Part shown: positions 41,743-49,345 of the stretch, in pieces
Layout of the letters: every line of letters begins with the position of its first letter
Position numbering within the stretch: position 1 is the stretch's first letter
NCBI GenBank assembly: GCA_934358495.1
Contig: CAKRKO010000009.1
Span: forward strand, 1-52,724
Origin: an uncultured Eubacterium sp.
GTDB lineage: Bacteria > Bacillota > Clostridia > Lachnospirales > Lachnospiraceae
DNA length: 52,724 bases
Direction: 5' to 3'
Made by a program: the position numbers and the translations under genes
The notes under the pieces: model-generated
What the model saw: only the letters and a program-made list of their open reading frames with translations
Databases searched by the model: none
Told to the model about the DNA's origin: nothing

Positions 41743-41865
41743 ATTCGTTTCAGATTCTTTTTTCTGCCACTCCATCTCCTTCTGCCGCTCCCGTTCTTCC
41801 TTTTTCCGCAGGCAGTCTTCATCTATTTCATATACGCTTTTGCCGTCATAAACTAATTTTCCCAT
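41725..41865 (-). CDS. 46-residue charged small protein
   Basis: A short frame with a good ribosome site (GGAGG, 9 nt before ATG at 41865). It encodes MGKLVYDGKSVYEIDEDCL, then a Lys/Glu/Arg-rich helix (RKKEERERQKEMEWQ) and a basic tail ending RRR. The start resembles a small beta-hairpin followed by a coiled-coil-like helix. The stop lies in the loop of the terminator at 41711-41742, so it converges on the Cys-rich gene. Function unknown. The clean frame and ribosome site make it likely to be real. Confidence 0.65.
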   Translation of the reverse strand: MGKLVYDGKSVYEIDEDCLRKKEERERQKEMEWQKKESETNKNRRR

Positions 41866-41985
41866 ACACAATATCCTCCATATTTCATCATGGATTCCCT
41901 ATTATTATATGAAATAAACTTACTTTCGCCCGTTTTTTTGTCCTTCTCTTTTATTTTTCCCTTTCCATTGATTGTAACTTTCTAC

Positions 41986-42014
41986 TCATAATCGCATACT
42001 TTTTTCATACATTA
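41986..42014 (+). promoter_or_regulatory. SigE/SigK-like sporulation promoter
   Basis: TCATAAT (41986-41992), 13 bp, CATACATTA (42006-42014). The -10 fits both the SigE (CATACAnT) and SigK (CATAnnnTA) consensus, and the -35 is 6 of 7 for SigE. It would start transcription about 25 nt before the helical small-protein gene. Predicted from sequence only. Confidence 0.4.
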
Positions 42015-42047
42015 TAAAAAACATCAGATATGGACGTGATATCTCCT

Positions 42048-42398
42048 ATGAATGAACATGAAAACGAGCATACGCCACCTGTACTGGATACATTGATTCA
42101 AAACAGACCGATTCAGATGCTAAAGGCAATTGTGCCCTACCTCTATGAGCCACAGCAGCGATTTGTCTCCATGATGGTCCGAATGATCGAACTGCAGCGC
42201 ACGATGCAGTTATTTGATGCCGCTCCGGAAATGCAGGCTCAGGAGTTGCGGATCTGTTCCAATGAATCTCCTACAGAACGTACCCATCAGATTTTAAATG
42301 TACTGCGGGAATACTGTACACCACAGGAAAGAGACCAGATTGATATGATTTTAAATCTTCTCGACATTACCTCTGTGACAGGCATTTTGAATATGTAA
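42048..42398 (+). CDS. small helical protein of unknown function (117 aa)
   Basis: An all-alpha protein without signal peptide or membrane helix. Two amphipathic helices (PIQMLKAIVPYLYEPQQRF and SMMVRMIELQRTMQLF) are followed by a linker and a last pair ending TPQERDQIDMILNLLD. The C-terminal pattern P-x-E-x-x-x-I-D-x-x-L-x-x-L recurs in the 91-residue protein encoded 90 nt downstream, so the two are probably distant paralogues. ATG at 42048 has a weak GGA-type site; an ATG six codons upstream has none. The sporulation-like promoter at 41986-42014 suggests a mother-cell role, but this is inference. Confidence 0.65.
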   Translation: MNEHENEHTPPVLDTLIQNRPIQMLKAIVPYLYEPQQRFVSMMVRMIELQRTMQLFDAAPEMQAQELRICSNESPTERTHQILNVLREYCTPQERDQIDMILNLLDITSVTGILNM

Positions 42399-42490
42399 AA
42401 ATGATTCTTTTTATTGCCATCACGCTCATACACATCTCGCATATGTAGTCTATTTCAATTTGAAAATAATACTATCAGGAGGACTTATTT

Positions 42491-42766
42491 ATGGATCAGA
42501 ACTTTTTTTCACAAAATCCGGCTTTTCAGAACATATCCCCGGAAAAACTAGCCTTCCTCATGAATTTCATGAATCAGGAAAAGCCAAATTCTTCCAGAGA
42601 TATGATGGCTTTTCTTATGAATTTTGTCACAAAGGCAAGAAATCAGAATCTCTCGTTTACCACAGACGAAACAGATTTTATCATCCAGCATCTGCGACAG
42701 GGATTAAATCCTGCGGAACAGCAAAGAATCGATCGAGTGTTGCAAATGCTGCGGAGGAAAAAGTAA
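42491..42766 (+). CDS. small helical protein of unknown function (91 aa), paralogue of its neighbour
   Basis: An excellent ribosome site (AGGAGG, 8 nt) precedes the ATG. The protein has a Gln/Asn/Phe-rich head (MDQNFFSQNPAFQNISPEKL), two Met/Phe-rich helices (LAFLMNFM and MMAFLMNFV), and a C-terminal helical pair (FIIQHLRQGLNPAEQQRIDRVLQML) that lines up with the end of the preceding gene's product. No known domain. It is followed by two hairpins, the second a bidirectional terminator. Confidence 0.7.
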   Translation: MDQNFFSQNPAFQNISPEKLAFLMNFMNQEKPNSSRDMMAFLMNFVTKARNQNLSFTTDETDFIIQHLRQGLNPAEQQRIDRVLQMLRRKK

Positions 42767-42773
42767 GACAAAA

Positions 42774-42806
42774 GACTGAGCAGAATAATAAAAGTTCTGC
42801 TCAGTC
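42774..42806 (+). terminator. hairpin after the 91-aa gene
   Basis: Perfect 12-bp stem GACTGAGCAGAA/TTCTGCTCAGTC with a 9-nt loop, 8 nt after the stop. There is no T run, so it may be a 3'-end stabiliser rather than a terminator. Confidence 0.5.
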
Positions 42807-42832
42807 TCCTCATTAAACATCTTGCATTTATA

Positions 42833-42861
42833 AAATCCCTCAGAAATATTCCGAGGGATTT
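42833..42861. terminator. bidirectional terminator between the 91-aa gene and the PIN toxin gene
   Basis: AAATCCCTC/GAGGGATTT stem (42833-42841 / 42853-42861) with TTTTTC on the plus strand and a shorter T run on the minus strand. Confidence 0.8.
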
Positions 42862-42866
42862 TTCTT

Positions 42867-43277
42867 TCAGTTTAATTTTTTTAGCCATTCATTAGGTTCT
42901 ATAGCTGACACTACAGAAGGCTCAAAATCTGCTATATTTCGGGTAATTATATAATTTGCCGAAACTTCCTCGGCGCATCTGTCCTGCAAACAATCTTCAA
43001 AATCTTTGAAGTTATCCATTTTAATAGCATTCATGACTGCTTCGTGAGATGCAGAGGCTACTTTTAGAATCTTGCAGACCTTTTCTAACCATGATCTTCT
43101 TGTCTCTGCCGGAACTTTTCTGAGAATGTACCACAGATTAGGCAAAGAGTGAAATGCCATATATCCCTCTGCTTCTCCAGATGCACATTTCTCCATCACA
43201 TGCAATGCAGAATCGTAAAACGGTTCTCTTGCAACAAGAAAATCAATAATTACATTCGTATCAATCTATACTACCAT
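42867..43277 (-). pseudogene. PIN-domain toxin (VapC-like) with a nonsense codon at position 4
   Basis: The ATG at 43277 has an AAGGG site 6 nt upstream and overlaps the antitoxin gene, as toxins of this type do. The frame reads ATG-GTA-GTA-TAG-ATT-GAT-ACG-AAT, i.e. M-V-V-stop-I-D-T-N-V-I-I-D-F-L. After the stop it continues without break through a complete PIN domain: IDTNV with the first catalytic Asp, AFHSLPNLWYIL, DFEDCLQDRCAE, and YIITRNIADF. The stop is one base away from TTG (Leu), the residue expected before IDTNV. From the next standard start (TTG 43205) the product would lack the catalytic IDTN strand. Translation from ATT (43265) is conceivable but unlikely. I read it as an inactivated RNase toxin. 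Confidence 0.8.
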
Positions 43278-43530
43278 ATTTTTCCCTTCTTGCTGCTTCC
43301 AGCTCTACGTCCGGATCAAAGTCATCCGGCAAATATTTCTTTGCTTCATTTCTGGTAGCTACCAATTCTTTAAACGCCTGCATTTTTTCATCTGGTTTCT
43401 GAGACGGATAAATAACACTGGTATATGTTTTCTTTGGTATTAATCGCTGAATCACTTCAATCAGAAAGCCTACATTATCATCGGACATATCCTGAATCAT
43501 TTGAACAGCCTGCTCCTGTAACATAGTCAT
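43261..43530 (-). CDS. antitoxin partner of the PIN toxin
   Basis: An 89-residue protein from ATG 43530 (AAAGG 11 nt upstream), beginning MTMLQEQAVQMIQDMSDDNV. The N-terminal half is a helical segment and the C-terminal half is a charged tail (YLPDDFDPDVELEAARREKYGSID) that would wrap the toxin. Its stop overlaps the toxin's original start region by 17 nt. It resembles VapB/DUF2281-type antitoxins in layout and size, but a DNA-binding fold is not evident by eye. A promoter lies at 43585-43613. An antitoxin kept beside a broken toxin is harmless to the cell. Confidence 0.65.
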   Translation of the reverse strand: MTMLQEQAVQMIQDMSDDNVGFLIEVIQRLIPKKTYTSVIYPSQKPDEKMQAFKELVATRNEAKKYLPDDFDPDVELEAARREKYGSID

Positions 43531-43584
43531 ATGATACACCGCCTTTCCTTATCACTTTATGCAAATCATTATTTTTCTGTTTTA

Positions 43585-43613
43585 ATTATAACTGCTTTAC
43601 ACCTGTTTCTCAA
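43585..43613 (-). promoter_or_regulatory. promoter of the toxin-antitoxin pair
   Basis: On the minus strand TTGAGA (43608-43613), 17 bp, TATAAT (43585-43590), about 55 nt before the antitoxin start. Confidence 0.75.
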
Positions 43614-43717
43614 TCAACATTTTCCATGACTATCAGACTTTTATAAAAAACTTAAACAAAGCCCTTGCATTTATTGTCATGATTTTCATAACCAAGCCAC
43701 CTAAATCTAATAGGACT

Positions 43718-44616
43718 TTATATTTCAATATCAGTAAGAACAATCGCATGATCTGGAAGACCTGCTATATCCTTCCAATTATTTGCTTTCCAAGCATCTA
43801 TACTATCAAATTCATATCCATACTTGCTCTTCATAAAAGTCCATTTTATGTCCACTTCTCTAGATTTGTTCGCATTTTTTACAAATATATGATCTTCTGA
43901 TATATATTTATGTGTTGCCTCTCCAGTATCTACCATGCAATATTTCTCATTGAATAATTTCTCTTGAATTCGATGCAGATTATAATTGTACTGTAATAAT
44001 TTCTCCCCATTTTTATAATATGCTTTTTCAACAGCATTAAAAGAGACTGGTTTTTCGTTCTCTTTTAGCTCTCCATAATATGACGCATTATTAAAGTCGC
44101 CACCAACAATGACAACATCGCTTTCTGTTATGCTTTTTATCTCAGGAACTAATACATCATAAAATTGAACTGCTCGATCGTCATAATCTTTTTCATCAGT
44201 TTCAACTAATATTCGACATCCAACTACTGATATATTTCTATCTCCAATTGAAAAAGTAACCTGAAGATAATTAGGAATATTCTCCATATTCTTGTAATCT
44301 ATTTCATTAATTTCCTTACATGCAACTTCGTTATTATCACAACACTCTCTATTAATAGCTATTAAAACCTGATTTTGTCCTTTTTTCATCCTAGTACAGC
44401 GCCACTCATAGTTTAGCTCTTCTAATCCTGTAACAAGTTCAAGATATCCCGGTGCATTTCTAATAACCTCTGTCAAAATAATAATTTCTGTCAGTCTTTC
44501 CTTATCACCTACAAACATTCCATAATTTGATCTAAAATCATTCTTGAAGGTAGTACATATTTTGCCTTTCCTGACCTTCCATTTATATTCCACAAAAAAA
44601 CTCTTATACTCGTCAT
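43718..44616 (-). pseudogene. endonuclease/exonuclease/phosphatase-fold protein, frameshifted
   Basis: The N-terminus is encoded from ATG 44616: MTSIRVFLWNINGRSG, the typical first strand and Asn of the EEP fold (WNIN), ending at TAG 44509-44511 after 35 codons. The rest is open in the frame one base earlier: LTEIIILTEV with the conserved Glu, VVIVGGDFNNA (GDFN motif), and a C-terminal LPDHAIVL with the catalytic Asp-His. A -1 shift near the TTG-TAG codons would join both halves into about 299 residues. No slippery heptamer is seen at the junction, so a one-base indel is more likely than programmed frameshifting. It follows the PD-(D/E)XK gene by 13 nt and shares its AT-rich composition. Substrate unknown. 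Confidence 0.7.
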
Positions 44617-44629
44617 ATTATTTTCTCTC

Positions 44630-46195
44630 TTACAAATATTTCCATTGTTTCGAATTTTCTTTTTCTAATTCATCTTCGATATGGTGTAGAGAGGTTCTCG
44701 TTAACTTTGCTGCACTTGCTATAGATGGAAATATTTGACAAACTAGCCCATTTTTATCAATTAACGCAATTTGCTTTGATAAACCAGTATTAACTTTCGA
44801 AATATCAAAGGTTACTTCTATATGATACTGTATCTGTTCCTCCGCCGATACTTTTTTCCAAATATATCCCCCTGCCGAATTTCTTATTCCACGCAATACT
44901 TTCGAAATACTAGCTTGGCTTACATTTTCAGCATCTGCTGCACCTTTGATAGTGTAATATTTATCTATATAATTTCCTTTTAAATCATACTTTAATATAT
45001 AATAATTTTCTCTTTTTTTCTTTACCACTTTCTTTTTATTTTCTTTTTTTATCACAGGTGCTATTTTACCTATAGTCACAGTTTTTTCTTCGCTATTTTT
45101 GCAAATCGAAATACTATGTTCCTTCATAAATTGCAAAACAGTAATACTGTTAACTGGGGTAGTATATTCCCATTCCAACAATCGTATTCCATTTTCTGCA
45201 CACAATTTCTTTTTTCTTAAGTCTCGTTTTTGAATTTTCTTAAGAGAATCTTCTCCACCCCAAACTTTAATTGGTTTATAATGCTGTTCTCCTTGGTATT
45301 CTATTCCTACTTTTTCAGTATCAATATAAATATCTAAGCTCTGTGAACCTAACCACTCACAATGATATTGATATTCAGCACATTTATTATAACTATGTAT
45401 AAGCTCAAATAACCTATATTCATTTGACCATTTTGAATTAACTCTTTTTTCCAACAGCATATTCGTATACAACGCATTCGCCTTTTGTTGAAATACCCTT
45501 GTTTTATTTTGCATATTATAGAAAATATCCTCTTTTATTTTCTTGGGTATATTATAGTATCCATAAATATTTTCTACCTGAGCCAATACATCACGTGAAG
45601 AAATTATTGTTCTATATAATTCACTATATTTTACTAAATATGATGCCACTTCTCCCTCCACTTTTTTAGATGTTGACTCCTCCCAACCAGCACGCAAAAA
45701 ATACATCATTTCAATTTCATGCAACTGCTTTCCTGTAAAACAAACGCGATAACCATCATTTGTTTTTTCTATATCACATGCATTGTCGCATACTTTGGCA
45801 ATAGTATAAAACTTTTTGTCCATGGTTTCATTCACATTAAATACATATTTCTTTTCATTTTCAGAATTAGGGATATCATACTTCCAATTTAAAATCCATT
45901 TAAGCCAATTATTAATTTCCCCAATCAAACTAACAGTATCTGTTGAGAAAAAATCTTTCTTATTTACTGTATCAACATTTAAGTTTAATTTTCTCATCAA
46001 AATTTTTAAAAACTCAAACTCCTGTTCCCATTCGTCACACACACCATTTTTAAATGTATATTCTTTATCCGATTTTGAAAATAAATATACAGTTTCTTTT
46101 TCTCTATATTTAATAGGTGACTTAATCAATTGCTGTTGTTGCTCAAAATAATCCATTTGTTCAAAGTAACTCACTTCATTTTTCTCCATACTCAT
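44630..46195 (-). CDS. PD-(D/E)XK nuclease with NUMOD1-type DNA-binding repeat
   Basis: The 521-residue protein has a long unassigned N-terminal part (1-275). A restriction-endonuclease-like core follows (about 285-345; SLDIYIDTEKVGIEYQGEQHY, with Asp, Glu and Gln in the D...ExQ arrangement, then RDLRKKKLCAENGIRLLEWEY). Next is a basic linker (KKENKKKVVKKKREN), then a NUMOD1 module (about 397-450; ILKYDLKGNYIDKYYTIKGAA, RNSAGGYIWKKV) and a second partial copy (ALIDKNGLVCQIFPSIASAAKLT). NUMOD modules are known from homing endonucleases and phage nucleases. ATG at 46195 overlaps the metallophosphoesterase gene by 20 nt; a frame extending 104 codons further is out-of-frame shadow of that gene. 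Clearly AT-rich relative to its neighbours, so likely acquired. It may be a homing-type or defence nuclease. Confidence 0.75.
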   Translation of the reverse strand: MSMEKNEVSYFEQMDYFEQQQQLIKSPIKYREKETVYLFSKSDKEYTFKNGVCDEWEQEFEFLKILMRKLNLNVDTVNKKDFFSTDTVSLIGEINNWLKWILNWKYDIPNSENEKKYVFNVNETMDKKFYTIAKVCDNACDIEKTNDGYRVCFTGKQLHEIEMMYFLRAGWEESTSKKVEGEVASYLVKYSELYRTIISSRDVLAQVENIYGYYNIPKKIKEDIFYNMQNKTRVFQQKANALYTNMLLEKRVNSKWSNEYRLFELIHSYNKCAEYQYHCEWLGSQSLDIYIDTEKVGIEYQGEQHYKPIKVWGGEDSLKKIQKRDLRKKKLCAENGIRLLEWEYTTPVNSITVLQFMKEHSISICKNSEEKTVTIGKIAPVIKKENKKKVVKKKRENYYILKYDLKGNYIDKYYTIKGAADAENVSQASISKVLRGIRNSAGGYIWKKVSAEEQIQYHIEVTFDISKVNTGLSKQIALIDKNGLVCQIFPSIASAAKLTRTSLHHIEDELEKENSKQWKYL

Positions 46196-46898
46196 TATCC
46201 AGACATATCTTATCAAAATCCTCAAACATAATTTGTATCCCCATAGATTCTGTTTCCACATGATAATGTCCCGCATACCATTCCGAGAAATCCAGTCGAT
46301 CATAAATCGTCTGTAGCCACTCTTCTGTCCCTTTATCCACGGTAATCGGTTCCTTTCGAGGCTTAAAAGCCCAGGTTGGCTCCGCTTTGATCGGAACGGT
46401 ATGAGATAAAATAATATCAATCTTCCAATCCGATTTTTCCAACTGCTGCTCCACAAATTCTTTGATCGTGTCATCCGGCTGCTCCGATGCGAACCACTGA
46501 AGCCCATGACTGATGCGATAATCCTTGTTTACCGTACCGGCACCACCGATCGGCATCACTGATTTTCCGTTAAAATCATAAATCTCCCCGTCTTTTGCAA
46601 ATAAAATATTCGGATATTTTTCTTCTTTGTATACAAGACCGCCATGCCATGGCACCAGTTTGTAATCCGCCGGAGATTCCCATGGCCGGCCTTCATGATT
46701 GCCGTGTATACAAAAAAATGTAACTGGGATCCTATTCACACGCTCTTTTAATTTTTCGTCTTTCGGACTCAGCCAGTAATTGATACCGGAATCCCCCAGA
46801 ATGATCATGACGTCATCTGTCGTGGTATGATGTTCCTGGCAGAAGGATTTCACCCGGTCAAATTTTTTGTGTGTATCTCCTGTAATGTAAAAATGCAA
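46176..46898 (-). CDS. calcineurin-like metallophosphoesterase
   Basis: The 240-residue enzyme has all five metal-site motifs: ITGDTHKKF (with Thr-His after Asp), ILGDSGINY, IHGNHEGRP, LSHTVP and AGHYHVE. No signal peptide is present. Composition is like the core genome, unlike the next gene, which overlaps its end by 20 nt. It has its own consensus-like promoter. Such proteins act on phosphoesters of nucleotides, proteins or RNA; the substrate is not evident. Whether it works with the nuclease genes downstream or was merely the insertion site for them is open. Confidence 0.9.
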   Translation of the reverse strand: MHFYITGDTHKKFDRVKSFCQEHHTTTDDVMIILGDSGINYWLSPKDEKLKERVNRIPVTFFCIHGNHEGRPWESPADYKLVPWHGGLVYKEEKYPNILFAKDGEIYDFNGKSVMPIGGAGTVNKDYRISHGLQWFASEQPDDTIKEFVEQQLEKSDWKIDIILSHTVPIKAEPTWAFKPRKEPITVDKGTEEWLQTIYDRLDFSEWYAGHYHVETESMGIQIMFEDFDKICLDNEYGEK

Positions 46899-46931
46899 AA
46901 ACGATTCCTCCCCTGTACCTTTGTTCTTTTA

Positions 46932-46960
46932 GTATCTGCATTTTCAGGAATTATGTCAAC
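46932..46960 (-). promoter_or_regulatory. promoter of the metallophosphoesterase gene
   Basis: On the minus strand TTGACA (46955-46960), 17 bp, GATACT (46932-46937). Confidence 0.75.
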
Positions 46961-46961
46961 A

Positions 46962-47000
46962 AAAAGAGGAACAATATCATTTATTTTTTGATATTGTTCC
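46962..47000 (-). terminator. terminator of the nitroreductase gene
   Basis: Perfect 12-bp stem GGAACAATATCA/TGATATTGTTCC (46969-46980 / 46989-47000), followed on the minus strand by TCTTTTTG. Confidence 0.9.
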
Positions 47001-47043
47001 TTATTATTTTTCTTATTACTTTTATGTTATTTCTGTTACATTT

Positions 47044-47901
47044 TTAGAATTTCAAATGATGAATTGCCTGTTTTCCACTCTTCTGTGCACCACGGGCATA
47101 CTCAAATTTCGGATAGCCGAATCCCATGGCTGTTGCCACAAAATGATCTTCTGGAATACCAAGTTTTTCCCATACATCCGGCATCAGTTTCATAACGTTC
47201 ATCGGGAAACCAAGATACACACAGCCAAGTCCCTTAGATTCACATAACAGTTCAAAGTAAGCCAGAGTAATTCCCACTTCTACTGCTGCCGAGCCAAATT
47301 TTTTCGGCATATGCGGAATAATAATATGCGGTGCAGAGCAGAAATAAATGTCTCCGTTCATGGCCTGCGGCCCGCGGGCTTCCATAATTCCGTAGGATTC
47401 CTCATCCCAGGAATACGGATAGATTCCCTGTTTTTTCAGGTCTTTGACACCTTCACAGATCATCTTGCGCAGTTTGTCCAGTTCTGCACGATCATCAATA
47501 ACCGTAAACTCCATTTTCTGCTTGTTGCCGCCAGTTGGAGTTGCCTCCACTGCCGCAAGCAGTTCATTTAAAAGTTCCGGATCCACATTTTCGTCTTTGT
47601 AGTGACGGCAGGAACGACGGCTGCAGACCAGACGCTCCAGATCTGTAGAAATTGCATCACTTGGTAACGGGAGACTGTTTTCCGGCTTTTTACCAAGCAC
47701 ACTGATGGCCCCATTCGGACAGACGGTCAGGCAATGCTGACATCCCCAGCATCCGTACCAGTCCATACTTTTTACCGGTTTCAGACTTGGTTTTTTATGT
47801 TCATTCATTTCAATCAGCATAGACGGACAGGCAAGCTGGCATAAACCACAGCCCACACATTTACTCTCGTCTACTTGAAATTTCGTATCAATTAAACTCA
47901 T
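47044..47901 (-). CDS. ferredoxin-nitroreductase fusion protein
   Basis: The 285-residue protein begins with an 8Fe-8S ferredoxin domain: Cys15, 18, 21, 25 (CVGCGLCQLACP) and Cys51, 54, 57, 61 (CWGCQHCLTVCP). From about 85 an FMN-binding nitroreductase domain follows: VCSRRSCRHYKDENV, ATPTGGNKQKMEF, GITLAYFELLCESKGLGCVYLG and a C-terminal MGFGYPKFEYAR. The ferredoxin part probably feeds electrons to the flavin, so it can reduce quinones or nitro compounds with reduced ferredoxin-type donors. This fusion is common in strict anaerobes. It has its own terminator; its upstream region is filled by the nested palindromes. Confidence 0.92.
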   Translation of the reverse strand: MSLIDTKFQVDESKCVGCGLCQLACPSMLIEMNEHKKPSLKPVKSMDWYGCWGCQHCLTVCPNGAISVLGKKPENSLPLPSDAISTDLERLVCSRRSCRHYKDENVDPELLNELLAAVEATPTGGNKQKMEFTVIDDRAELDKLRKMICEGVKDLKKQGIYPYSWDEESYGIMEARGPQAMNGDIYFCSAPHIIIPHMPKKFGSAAVEVGITLAYFELLCESKGLGCVYLGFPMNVMKLMPDVWEKLGIPEDHFVATAMGFGYPKFEYARGAQKSGKQAIHHLKF

Positions 47902-47935
47902 TAATTGGTTCCTCCTGATATTTTTATTTTATATT

Positions 47936-48073
47936 TGTGTGGCTTAAAATTTACTTTTTAGGTATTAATACGAACTTCTGTATTTTGTCTCCGTCGCTAA
48001 CAATCGCTCCTTGAGAAAAAATACAGAAGTCCTCAATTTACACAGAGATATTTGTAAATTTTTGCGCCACACA
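47936..48073 (+). repeat. nested palindromic element, copy 1
   Basis: The outer arms TGTGTGGC-TT-AAAATTTAC (47936-47954) and GTAAATTTT-TGC-GCCACACA (48054-48073) pair except for a TT/TGC internal loop. They enclose an 18-bp hairpin (47974-47991 / 48013-48030; 17 of 18 pairs) whose 21-nt loop contains GCTAACAATCGCT. TTAGGTAT lies between the outer and inner left arms. Copy 2 has the same plan with different stem sequences. Confidence 0.8.
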
Positions 48074-48108
48074 GCACTTCGTGCTACACTACGTGCGCCA
48101 TGACGTAA

Positions 48109-48243
48109 GGGTAAGCAGTGTGGTTTTCACACAGTCTGGGAAAAATGGACTCTGGCTATTTTTTCTCGACCAGCGATTGCTAGCGGGCGAGACAAAATCG
48201 CAGAGTCCCTTTTCATAACCTAACAAAAACCACACAATTACCC
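48109..48243 (-). repeat. nested palindromic element, copy 2 (inverted relative to copy 1)
   Basis: Read on the minus strand, the outer arms are GGGTAA-TT-GTGTGGTTTT and AAAACCACAC-TGC-TTACCC, again with a TT/TGC internal loop. The inner hairpin (48147-48168 / 48188-48208) has the loop GCTAGCAATCGCT, and TTAGGTTAT lies between the left arms. The two copies face each other around a short GCAC-TTC-GTGC hairpin (48074-48086). No ORF is present. Confidence 0.8.
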
Positions 48244-48248
48244 GAAAA

Positions 48249-49223
48249 CTATATAATATAAAACCAGTTCTCATCCTGATCTAAATTACTGATTTCCATG
48301 GTTGTTTTTCCACCCTGCTTAAACTGCAATTCCTGTCCTTTGATGCTGACAGTCGTTCCCGCCGGAATGGATTTCGTAATAAACGCATTACCACCGATGA
48401 CAGAATCTTTGCCAATGACAGTCTCTCCGCCAAGGATGGAAGCTCCGGAATAAATGGTTACATTATCTTCAATCGTCGGATGACGTTTCGCATTTTTCAG
48501 TTTCTGTCCGCCTCTGGTAGACAATGCACCTAAAGTAACACCCTGATATATTTTGACATTGTCTCCGATGATCGTTGTCTCACCGACTACAATACCGGTA
48601 CCATGATCGATAAAGAAATGCTTTCCAATCGTTGCACCCGGATGAATATCAATTCCAGTTACACTGTGCGCATACTCAGTCATAATACGAGGAATCAACG
48701 GAACGGAACGGATAAAAAGTTCATGTGCCAAACGGTTGATAGTAATTGCAAATAAGCCCGGGTAGGCAAGAATGATCTCACCGTAGCTGTTTGCCGCCGG
48801 ATCGCCTTCCAATGCAGCCTGCAGATCCCCCTCCAGGTATTCACGGATCTTTGGAATCTGACGCAGAAAATCTACGGTAATCTCATAACTTTCTTTTTCA
48901 ATCTGCTCCCGGCATTTTCCATCCAGCTTCGGGCAGAATTTGGAAACTTTTGCAATCTGCCGGCTGAGCCGATACAACACATCCTCGATCAAAGTTGATA
49001 AATGATGGTTTGCATGATAGCTTTTGTATGCACGATCTCTGTAATATCCCGGATAAATAATCTTCAGTAATTTTTCAATAATATCAATGATAACTTCTTT
49101 ATTTGGCTGATCATAAAAATCTTCCATCTTGTCAATGGTACGATCCCGTTCATAATCAGCAAGGATAGAATCCAGAATTTCTTCTGCTTCTTTTCCCTCT
49201 ATATTTCTGCTCATATCTGACAT
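48249..49223 (-). CDS. cysE: serine O-acetyltransferase
   Basis: A protein of 324 residues from the chosen start; it acetylates serine with acetyl-CoA, the first step of cysteine synthesis. An N-terminal helical domain (about 1-175) precedes the left-handed beta-helix: TGIDIHPGATIGKHFFIDHG with the catalytic His/Asp, GIVVGETTIIGDNVKIYQGVTLG, KRHPTIEDNVTIYSGASILGG. It is longer than E. coli CysE, of the SatA/EpsC type seen in anaerobes. AAGGTG lies 6 nt before the ATG at 49223. The nearby CymR-like regulator and the sulfhydrylase gene belong to the same metabolism. Confidence 0.95.
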   Translation of the reverse strand: MSDMSRNIEGKEAEEILDSILADYERDRTIDKMEDFYDQPNKEVIIDIIEKLLKIIYPGYYRDRAYKSYHANHHLSTLIEDVLYRLSRQIAKVSKFCPKLDGKCREQIEKESYEITVDFLRQIPKIREYLEGDLQAALEGDPAANSYGEIILAYPGLFAITINRLAHELFIRSVPLIPRIMTEYAHSVTGIDIHPGATIGKHFFIDHGTGIVVGETTIIGDNVKIYQGVTLGALSTRGGQKLKNAKRHPTIEDNVTIYSGASILGGETVIGKDSVIGGNAFITKSIPAGTTVSIKGQELQFKQGGKTTMEISNLDQDENWFYII

Positions 49224-49345
49224 ACTATTCACCTTTTTCTTTCTCAATCAATTCATTATATTACACTGGAATTGGTAATCTCTTTCCACTTTTGGCATAT
49301 TCTCGTTTTATGGTTTTGTTTTTTAATACAACTCTGGAAAATCTA

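Noticed and set aside
41497..41856. Overlapping open frame in another phase across the Cys-rich gene
   Set aside because: It lacks a ribosome site, reads through the strong terminator at 41711-41742, and its composition is an artefact of the repeated TGC/GGC codons of the real gene.
44500..44620. Programmed -1 frameshift in the EEP gene
   Set aside because: No X-XXY-YYZ slippery heptamer or downstream stem is visible at the junction; a simple indel explains it.
46196..46507. 104-codon N-terminal extension of the PD-(D/E)XK protein
   Set aside because: The extension is the shifted frame of the metallophosphoesterase gene and changes base composition abruptly at the proposed start.
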